DNA of 55,939 nt from Chloroflexota bacterium. Lineage in GTDB: Bacteria; Chloroflexota; Anaerolineae; Anaerolineales; Villigracilaceae. This document shows positions 50,509-55,939 of the stretch, in pieces. How positions within the stretch are numbered: the stretch's first letter is position 1; each line of letters starts with the position of its first letter. The notes beneath the pieces were generated by a model. The model did no database searches, was not told the DNA's origin, and saw only the letters and a list, made by a program, of their open reading frames with translations. The stretch spans positions 1 to 55,939 of the forward strand of contig JAJYLQ010000023.1 in the NCBI GenBank assembly GCA_021787595.1, given 5' to 3'. The position numbers and the translations under genes were made by a program.

Positions 50509-51543
50509 ATGCGCCCGTCCTTCTTTCATCACCTGCATCCGCCGACCATCCCGGCCAAACAATCGCGCTGGCGATACACGCTTGGCGCGGGCGGAATGGC
50601 TGTATTCCTGTTGCTCGTCCTGGGCGCGACAGGCATCCTCGAACTGTTCTATTACATTCCCACGCCCGATCAAGCCGCTCGATCCATTCAAACCATCAGT
50701 TATCTCGTTCCGTTTGGCGGACTGGTTCGCAATATTCATTTCTGGGCGGCGCAGCTTCTTTTGATTGTCAGCGCGGTTCATCTCGTGCGCGTCGTCTTCA
50801 CTGGCTCATACGCCCCGCCGCGTCGCTTCAACTATTTGCTCGGACTTGCGCTATTTATCTTCGCCATTCTGCTCGACTTCACCGGTTATGTTCTTCGCTG
50901 GGACCAGGGGATTCAGTGGGCATTAGTCGTTGGGACGAATCTCATCAAGACGATTCCGTTGATTGGGAATTTGCTTTACATCGTTCTCACTGGCGGGACC
51001 CAACCCGGACTCCCGACCTTGATTCGATTCTACGCCTGGCACATTTTCGGACTTACGCTGGGCGCGGTCATTCTTGGAGTGTGGCATATCTTCCGCGTGC
51101 GGCGTGACGGCGGGATCGCGGTTCCGCCTCCGCCTCTGCGCGTGGACAAGGAGCGGATCACGCGCAAAGAATTGGCGCGGCGCGAAGTGCTGGCGATGCT
51201 GATGACCGGCGCGGCGCTGATCCTTTTCGCAGCATTCATTCCTGCGCCAATTGCACAACCGATCAGCGATATCAATGTCATGGCTGGTGATGCAAAGGCG
51301 CCGTGGTTTTTTCTCTGGGTTCAGCAAATGCTCAAATGGGGCGACCCATTCACCTGGGGCGTATTCGTTCCGCTCATTGTTTTGGCTGTCCTCGCGCTGA
51401 TTCCTTATATCTTTCCAAAACCGGCTGACAGCGAATTGGGAAAATGGTTTCCGCGCTCGAATCGATCAGCTCAAATTATCCTAGCTGTAATCGCTTTGCT
51501 GATTATCGTATTGACGATCTTCGGCAGTTTGCCTGCCTCTTGA
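50509..51543 (+). CDS. Cytochrome b/b6-type quinol-oxidising subunit
   Basis: A 344-residue membrane protein with about eight helices. The four haem-b histidines lie in two helices: RNIHFWAAQLLLIVSAVHLVRV and YAWHIFGLTLGAVILGVWHIFRV. The CD-loop helix and PPPPLRVDKERI linker of cytochrome b6-type proteins follow, and the C-terminal helices resemble subunit IV. In a bc-type complex it would pair with the Rieske protein encoded at 53095 and a cytochrome c (51689). Ribosome site is weak. It is separated from the Psr-like operon by a terminator, so it may be expressed independently. Confidence 0.88.
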   Translation: MRPSFFHHLHPPTIPAKQSRWRYTLGAGGMAVFLLLVLGATGILELFYYIPTPDQAARSIQTISYLVPFGGLVRNIHFWAAQLLLIVSAVHLVRVVFTGSYAPPRRFNYLLGLALFIFAILLDFTGYVLRWDQGIQWALVVGTNLIKTIPLIGNLLYIVLTGGTQPGLPTLIRFYAWHIFGLTLGAVILGVWHIFRVRRDGGIAVPPPPLRVDKERITRKELARREVLAMLMTGAALILFAAFIPAPIAQPISDINVMAGDAKAPWFFLWVQQMLKWGDPFTWGVFVPLIVLAVLALIPYIFPKPADSELGKWFPRSNRSAQIILAVIALLIIVLTIFGSLPAS

Positions 51544-51548
51544 AAGTC

Positions 51549-51668
51549 ATGTCACTCTGAGAGAGCCGATGGTCGAGTAGTGGCGCCATAGGCGCCGCGT
51601 ATCGAGACCCGGCGACCGAAAGTCTCACACTTCAAAACTTGAGACCCTTCGCTGCGCTCAGGGTGACA
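51549..51668. repeat. Triple-nested palindromic repeat
   Basis: Outer arms TGTCACTCTGAG (51550-51561) and GCTCAGGGTGACA (51656-51668). Within them is the GATGGTCGAGTAG...TATCGAGACC unit (51568-51609), and inside its tip TGGCGCC ATA GGCGCC (51581-51597). Confidence 0.75.
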
Positions 51669-51688
51669 TTAACATTATTGGATAAGTT

Positions 51689-52939
51689 ATGAAACGTTTG
51701 ATTGCATTAGGTTCCGCTATTCTTTTATTTGCCATCGTCGCGGCCTGGTGGACGAATTCGCGCCAGCCGAAGCCCATCGTTCTGATTCCAACGCTGACCG
51801 GCAAACCGGAATATTGTCTGACTTGCCACAGCGGCCTGCGGGAAATCAGCCCGTCACATCCCATCAAAACCTTTGGCTGTGTGATCTGTCATGGCGGCGA
51901 AGCGCTGGCATTGGATAAGAACCTCGCGCACAGCACGCTGCGCGGCGGAGCCAATCCATCGGACTTATCGGTGGTACAAGAAAATTGCGGCGGAAGCAAT
52001 TGTCATTCCGGGACCGCTGCGGATAATAACGATCACATCCAACGCGTGATGAAGAGTGTCCAATCCACGTATGCGGGCGCAATCGCGAACATTCTGTATA
52101 CTTTTGGCGTGGAACCAGATTTGACGGCCCGCTTCGGCATTCACGCGGTGACTGACGATGTAATCACCACCACGACCGGCGTGCCAGCGCTTCAGGTTTT
52201 TGATCCCACAAAACAGACCAATCCTTCTGTCTTGAAATTTGCAGCGAACTGTTTGAACTGTCACATCAATGCCCAGCCGCTTCCCGGTTCTCAATTTGAT
52301 CGCTTGACTGGCTGCGCGGCGTGCCACACCCCTCTCCCAAATTTGGGAGAGGGGCAAGGGGTGAGGGGGCAAATCCACGAATTAACGACGGCCATCCCGT
52401 ACACGCAATGCAACACGTGCCACAACCGCGGCAATTACGATCTGCGAACCATGAGCTTCATTCAGCGCACCGACCAACCGACCACTCGACTACAAGACTA
52501 CTACCAGCCGATTGCCCAGTTCACGAAATGCGAATACACGCTGGACTGCATTGATTGCCATACGCGCGCCGAAGCGATGGGCGACGGCGATATACATTCC
52601 AGCATGAAGGATATTCAATACATCCAATGCCAGACCTGTCATGGCACGCCGACGCAATTGCCGCAAACCAAAACATTGACAAATCCAAACGATATTGCGT
52701 TCCGGCTGGCGCAGCTCAACCCGGTTGTTGATTTGAAACTTGGCGATACAATTCTGGTTACCAGCAAAGGCGAACCGCTGTGGAACACGCGCGTTCTGCC
52801 CGATGGAACATATCAGCTTGTCGGCAAAGCCACCGGCCAGGTTTTCACGTTCCGGCCGGTGATAGGCAGCGGATGCACGCAAAACGGCTTGGATCAATCG
52901 TCCGCGTATTGCCATACCTGCCATTCGGTGCAACGTTAG
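51689..52939 (+). CDS. Octa- to nonahaem cytochrome c
   Basis: A 416-residue exported protein with a signal anchor (LIALGSAILLFAIVAAWW). Eight CXXCH motifs are CLTCH, CVICH, CLNCH, CAACH, CNTCH, CIDCH, CQTCH and CHTCH. An additional CGGSNCH (CX4CH) could hold a ninth haem, as seen in some multihaem proteins. Residues 215-227 (PLPNLGEGQGVRG) are encoded by a palindromic repeat inserted just after CAACHT. It lies between cytochrome b and Rieske genes and probably receives their electrons. Confidence 0.85.
   Translation: MKRLIALGSAILLFAIVAAWWTNSRQPKPIVLIPTLTGKPEYCLTCHSGLREISPSHPIKTFGCVICHGGEALALDKNLAHSTLRGGANPSDLSVVQENCGGSNCHSGTAADNNDHIQRVMKSVQSTYAGAIANILYTFGVEPDLTARFGIHAVTDDVITTTTGVPALQVFDPTKQTNPSVLKFAANCLNCHINAQPLPGSQFDRLTGCAACHTPLPNLGEGQGVRGQIHELTTAIPYTQCNTCHNRGNYDLRTMSFIQRTDQPTTRLQDYYQPIAQFTKCEYTLDCIDCHTRAEAMGDGDIHSSMKDIQYIQCQTCHGTPTQLPQTKTLTNPNDIAFRLAQLNPVVDLKLGDTILVTSKGEPLWNTRVLPDGTYQLVGKATGQVFTFRPVIGSGCTQNGLDQSSAYCHTCHSVQR
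52327..52368. repeat. GAGAGG-family palindrome inserted in the multihaem cytochrome gene
   Basis: CACCCCTCTCCC, then AAATTT, then GGGAGAGGGG, and CAAGGGGTGAGGG. It is in frame and adds about 13 residues between haem sites. Confidence 0.85.
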
Positions 52940-52941
52940 CA

Positions 52942-53084
52942 TGTCCTTGCGAGGGCGGTGGTTGAGTAGGCAGTGTTCTTCTGCCGTATCGAAACCCCGC
53001 CCGAAGCAATCTCCTGTTTTGCGCGGAGATTGCCACGTCGCTCCGCCCTTCGACAGGCTCAGGGCATCGCTCCTCGCAATGACA
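52942..53084. repeat. TGTCCTTGCGAGG...CCTCGCAATGACA interspersed repeat
   Basis: Outer arms TGTCCTTGCGAGG (52942-52954) and TCCTCGCAATGACA (53071-53084). Inside are GGTTGAGTAGGCAG...CTGCCGTATCGAAACC (52970-53008) and the REP unit CCCTTCGACAGGCTCAGGG (53047-53064). It occupies the whole gap before the Rieske gene. Confidence 0.75.
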
Positions 53085-53094
53085 GAATGTAACT

Positions 53095-53511
53095 ATGTCT
53101 GATCTATCTCGCCGCGATTTTCTCAAGCTCACCACCACCACGCTGCTGACCATCAGCGGCGCGCTCGGCGTTGGCGCGTTGTTTCGTTTTTTGGATTACC
53201 AGACCGAGCCGCCCGCCAAAACGGAATTCGATCTCGGGCCGGCTGCCAACTATCCAATCGGCAGCCGCTCACTCGTCCCGGATGTTCCGGCGTTTCTCAT
53301 CCACAGCCAAAACGGATTCTCGGCTCTGAGTCTCGTCTGCACGCATCTGGGCTGCACTGTCGAACAAAAGGGCGGTGAATTTGCATGTCCATGTCATGGC
53401 TCGCTCTATAATGCGGACGGAAAAGTTCTGCGCGGCCCCGCCCAAAAGCCTTTGCGGGCTTTGCGCGTCGAAGTGAACTCGAATGGAAATTTGATTTTGC
53501 ACACGGATTGA
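53095..53511 (+). CDS. Rieske [2Fe-2S] protein, Tat-exported
   Basis: A 138-residue Rieske protein. The Tat signal LSRRDFLKLTTTTLLTISGALG doubles as a membrane anchor. The cluster ligands are C82 and H84 (CTHLGC) and C98 and H101 (CPCHGS), with C87 and C100 for the disulfide. With the cytochrome b (50509) it forms the core of a bc-type complex. The short form, with just the core fold, is typical of minimal Rieske subunits. Confidence 0.93.
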   Translation: MSDLSRRDFLKLTTTTLLTISGALGVGALFRFLDYQTEPPAKTEFDLGPAANYPIGSRSLVPDVPAFLIHSQNGFSALSLVCTHLGCTVEQKGGEFACPCHGSLYNADGKVLRGPAQKPLRALRVEVNSNGNLILHTD

Positions 53512-53567
53512 ATCCCGCACATGGCAAGACTTGCGCGATAATGAATCATCCGTCAAAATAGACTTGA

Positions 53568-53663
53568 TTGTCACTCTGAGCGCAGCGAAGAGTCTCAAAA
53601 CGAGATTCTCACCTGCACTTGCGCAGGTGCAAGTGTCAGTCGCTTCGCTCCTCAGAATGACAA
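53568..53663. repeat. TTGTCACTCTGAG...CTCAGAATGACAA palindrome
   Basis: Outer arms TTGTCACTCTGAG and CTCAGAATGACAA; further arms GCGAAGAGTCTC. The tip holds CACCTGCACTTGCGCAGGTG (53610-53629), a separate palindrome. Confidence 0.75.
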
Positions 53664-53682
53664 TATGCCAAAGGAGGCAGAG

Positions 53683-54003
53683 ATGAGTCAACTTCCCAAA
53701 CCGTACCAGCAGTTTCGCCAGGATCACCCGGATGTTTATAAGGCTTATGAGAGTCTCGGAGAAGTCACCGCCGAGTCTGGACCGCTGGATATGAAAACGC
53801 GCGAACTGATTAAATTGGGCATGGCCGCCGCGATGAAGTCCGAAAGCGCGGTGCAATCGCACACACATCGCGCCTTGGACGCGGGCGCGTCCGCCGCAGA
53901 AATCGAACATGCCATCCTGCTTGGAATCAATACGCTGGGCTTTTCAACGATGATGACCGCGCTGACGTGGGCAAAACAGGCGATTGCGAATCATTCCAAA
54001 TGA
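53683..54003 (+). CDS. AhpD-like carboxymuconolactone decarboxylase-family protein, no active-site Cys
   Basis: A 106-residue protein: LDMKTRELIKLGMAAAMKSESAVQSHTHRALDAGASAAEIEHAILLGI. AhpD-like relatives have CxxC at the helix start, with the pattern CVxCH; here the positions read AVQSH, so redox use of a CxxC is excluded. RBS AAAGGAGG supports start 53683. Found in the same run as the Rieske protein but with a repeat in between; a terminator follows. Confidence 0.8.
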   Translation: MSQLPKPYQQFRQDHPDVYKAYESLGEVTAESGPLDMKTRELIKLGMAAAMKSESAVQSHTHRALDAGASAAEIEHAILLGINTLGFSTMMTALTWAKQAIANHSK

Positions 54004-54016
54004 CTTTTCTGGTATA

Positions 54017-54049
54017 AAAGCTCTGCACACAAATGTGCAGAGCTTTTGG
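54017..54049 (+). terminator. Intrinsic terminator
   Basis: AAAGCTCTGCACA and TGTGCAGAGCTTT form a 13-bp perfect stem around a 4-nt loop, followed by TGGATT. It lies after the AhpD-like gene. The gap to 54251 otherwise holds AT-rich sequence with CGTAT words (54204-54226) and no clear promoter. Confidence 0.85.
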
Positions 54050-54251
54050 ATTCATGAAATTTGCTCTTCTGTTTCGAATTCGGGAACAAATCGCCCTTAC
54101 CATCAATAGTCTCTATACATGCCATGCCAATTGCGCGCGAAATAGGAAGTGCGACTTCAAACCATTTCGTGGTAGATAGAGTAATGTGGTGAATATAGTT
54201 TGACGTATAATAAAACGTATTCATACGGTTTATGATGACAAGAGGTATAAC

Positions 54252-55412
54252 ATGAAAATACAAAAGCTATCTTACTCGGAATTCGAAGGTCAACCGGGTG
54301 AGTGGATATTTGAAGACTGCACATTTGGAACCGTAAATCTGATTGTGGGCAAGAATGCCACCGGCAAGACAAGAACCCTTAACGTCATACGAGGGCTCGC
54401 CGCGCAATTATCTGAATCTCCGTTTCTGCAAGTGAGCGAAGGGAGCTACGTTGTTCACTTTGACAAAGACGGGGTATCGTACGACTATATTTGTGAATAT
54501 CATGATAGAAGAGTCATCGCAGAGGAATTGAAGATCGATGGTGATAAGCGTATGTGGAGGGGACCGGATGGTGTTGGCTCTGTTCACGCAGTAAAACTGG
54601 GAGGAGAGTTAGACTTCCAGACAGAGTTCTACAGGCTTGCGGCTGTTGCAAAACGAGACTCTATACAGCATCCGTTTCTTGACGACTTATATCAATGGGC
54701 GCAAGGTGTTACGCGTTTGGATTTTGGCACCGCCTTGGGACAGGATCATTTGGCAATAAAGGTCAATGAACAAACAGACAGAACTTCAGAAGCCAAGCTA
54801 AATATAAAAGACACGGAGAAAATAGTGCCCTTGTTCTTACAGGCAGAGCGGGAATTTCCAGATAAGTTCAAAATCGATGTTATTTCCGACATGAATTATA
54901 TTGGTTATGATATTGAGGACATTGGAGTGGATTCAATTGCAGGAATGTCTCTTGTCACGGCAGGCGGGTTGGAGGCATTAATAACAGGCCGACCAACTGG
55001 TACTTATATTAAAGAAACCGATCTGCCCACGAGAACAATTCAGCCGTCGATCTCTCAAGGTATGTTCAGGGCTTTTTCTTTGTTCATACAGATTAACTAT
55101 GGCCTTCTCTCGAACAAGTCGACTTGTATATTAATAGATGATATCGGCGAAGGGCTTGATTTCGAGAGATCGTCTTCAATCGTGAAACGATTGATTGAGA
55201 AGACAAAGGGTTCGCCAATTCAATTATTGATGACCACTAATGATCGATTCATCATGAACGCCGTCCCGTTAGACTATTGGATAATCCTGGTTAGAAAAGG
55301 GGGACGGGTTAGAAACTTGAACTATCGAAACTCAAAGGAAATGTTCGAAAGATTCTATGATACTGGTCTAAATAACTTTGATCTATTTTCCAGCGGCTAT
55401 TACAAAGAATGA
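54252..55412 (+). CDS. AAA/ABC-type ATPase of a two-gene defence-like module
   Basis: A 386-residue P-loop ATPase: Walker A GKNATGKTRTL (residues 34-44), Walker B CILIDDIGEGLD, and a switch-type TTNDRF near the C-terminus, as in ABC ATPases of OLD/Rad50 type. It lacks a coiled-coil, so it is compact. Adjacent, with a 4-base overlap, is a TOPRIM-like gene. ATPase plus TOPRIM pairs include PARIS (AriA/AriB) and OLD-type systems; the match here is by architecture only. Sequence is more AT-rich than the neighbours, which suggests acquisition. Confidence 0.75.
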   Translation: MKIQKLSYSEFEGQPGEWIFEDCTFGTVNLIVGKNATGKTRTLNVIRGLAAQLSESPFLQVSEGSYVVHFDKDGVSYDYICEYHDRRVIAEELKIDGDKRMWRGPDGVGSVHAVKLGGELDFQTEFYRLAAVAKRDSIQHPFLDDLYQWAQGVTRLDFGTALGQDHLAIKVNEQTDRTSEAKLNIKDTEKIVPLFLQAEREFPDKFKIDVISDMNYIGYDIEDIGVDSIAGMSLVTAGGLEALITGRPTGTYIKETDLPTRTIQPSISQGMFRAFSLFIQINYGLLSNKSTCILIDDIGEGLDFERSSSIVKRLIEKTKGSPIQLLMTTNDRFIMNAVPLDYWIILVRKGGRVRNLNYRNSKEMFERFYDTGLNNFDLFSSGYYKE

Positions 55413-55846
55413 AGAACGTTGTTATTTTTACGGAAGGGAAAGGCGAGGTTATCTTTACTCGGCACATCCTAACTCAAGTAGTTGGGTATGACAAGTTGAG
55501 CTTTGAATGTTTGGAGCTGCTTTCTGACAAAGTGCGTCCTGCCGGATGGATACACCGAAATCCGAACGCATTAATCAATTTTGTGATAATCAATGTTGGA
55601 ACTGATGAGAGGGTGATTAGTGAAATTGAGGCCAGATATAAAGGTTACATGGCGAGGGGGTTCGATGTAATCGGTTTACGAGATATGTTTTGCGAAAATT
55701 ATGAGAGAAAATTGCGTAAAATCAATCAGGTAGACAATGTAATTGACGACAATGTTAATGCAAGCTTTATTCAGGATATTAATAATCGAATTCTTAGGAT
55801 GGGAAACGTTGCTGGTAGCACCGCACTAAAGCGTGGTAGTGCATAG
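55409..55846 (+). CDS. TOPRIM-like partner protein, 3' end cut by an insertion sequence
   Basis: A 145-residue frame: VVIFTEGKGEVIFTRHIL holds the Glu of a TOPRIM start (TEGKGE), FVIINVGTDERVISEIEARY the middle and FDVIGLRDMF the D near the second acidic site. It resembles DUF4276/DUF4435-like nucleases paired with ATPases. The last 14 residues (GSTALKRGSA etc.) do not fit and come from the insertion-sequence end; the intact protein should be longer. It overlaps the ATPase gene by ATGA. Confidence 0.7.
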   Translation: MKNVVIFTEGKGEVIFTRHILTQVVGYDKLSFECLELLSDKVRPAGWIHRNPNALINFVIINVGTDERVISEIEARYKGYMARGFDVIGLRDMFCENYERKLRKINQVDNVIDDNVNASFIQDINNRILRMGNVAGSTALKRGSA

Positions 55847-55861
55847 ACCTTGCGGAAAATG

Positions 55862-55916
55862 GGGTTCATTGGCAAACTCTTGGGACTTCCAAATCACAAG
55901 GGATACCAATGAACCC
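55862..55916. repeat. Inverted repeat at the start of the second transposase
   Basis: GGGTTCATTGG (55862-55872) and CCAATGAACCC (55906-55916) are perfect 11-base arms around a 33-base loop. The right arm includes the ATG (55909) of the transposase, so folding would hide the start. Confidence 0.65.
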
Positions 55917-55939
55917 ACAAGAGCTATTTTGCCCGAATA
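55909..55939 (+). CDS. Transposase N-terminus with zinc-ribbon start (partial)
   Basis: ATG 55909 begins MNPQELFCPN and runs off the window. The pattern M.P..LFCPN...CP is seen at the start of zinc-ribbon transposases common in Chloroflexota. The presumed left end of the element lies after about 55812, inside the TOPRIM-like gene. Confidence 0.5.
   Translation, partial: MNPQELFCPN

Noticed and set aside
53683-54003. AhpD-type redox CxxC enzyme
   Set aside because: The sites read AVQSH; no Cys is present at the active-site positions.
2005-55939. CRISPR arrays
   Set aside because: The repeats seen are dispersed or tandem words without regular spacers, and no cas gene is present.

Overview
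The window looks like a chromosomal contig from a Chloroflexota bacterium, most likely of the Anaerolineae type. This is inferred from a fused transaldolase/glucose-6-phosphate isomerase, secreted NBR1-type Ig domains on Pro/Thr linkers, a dephospho-CoA kinase with an extra C-terminal domain, and a dense population of small palindromic repeats. Fragments of two different insertion sequences lie at the two ends, as expected when an assembly breaks on repeats.

Layout. 1-302: transposase fragment and tRNA-Ser(CGA) with terminator. 327-8095: split glutamine-dependent NAD synthetase, MFS exporter, a small SWIM-finger gene behind a possible attenuator, a Tat-exported L,D-transpeptidase, and a two-repeat secreted NBR1-Ig protein broken by an in-frame TGA. 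8154-12884 (minus): coaE-cdaA-cdaR-der, which includes the c-di-AMP synthesis pair. 13137-13534: RNase P RNA with its own promoter. 13846-22662: a DUF1003 sensor-like protein, a coiled-coil/zinc-ribbon protein, then the pentose phosphate genes tkt, rpiB and tal-pgi, and a pterin carbinolamine dehydratase. 22796-23959: a toxin-antitoxin pair whose PIN toxin is split by an insertion flanked by a short target duplication. 24037-28275: a NicO-type metal transporter fused to a beta-propeller, YibE/F, and a small membrane protein.

28708-42164 is a C1/methylamine region. Two paralogous FAD/GcvT demethylases (dimethylglycine dehydrogenase-like), a choline-kinase-like phosphotransferase, a DeoR regulator and a degenerate PfkB protein are followed by a corrinoid protein, a RACE-type corrinoid reactivator, a homocysteine S-methyltransferase domain and a non-pyrrolysine MttB-family methyltransferase. 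Together they could strip methyls from a betaine-like compound, one through corrinoid chemistry (possibly to homocysteine) and the others through folate. The divergent promoters at its centre share one palindromic -35 box.

42254-54003 is a respiratory region under likely Crp/Fnr control: ArsR regulator, triheme cytochrome, two half-size YeeE/YedE sulfur-compound transporters, a PsrABC-like molybdenum oxidoreductase, then cytochrome b, an octaheme (or nonaheme) cytochrome c and a Rieske protein. The second YeeE/YedE gene carries an in-frame TGA exactly where the family has a conserved cysteine, followed at the right distance by a bacterial SECIS-like hairpin. It is therefore a strong candidate for a selenocysteine-containing transporter, and the most interesting signal in the window.

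54252-55846 is an AT-richer pair, an AAA/ABC ATPase and a TOPRIM-like protein, resembling anti-phage defence pairs; the second gene is cut by an insertion sequence. Throughout, several palindromic repeat families occupy intergenic gaps, nest inside one another, and in places have entered coding sequence or the RNase P RNA.
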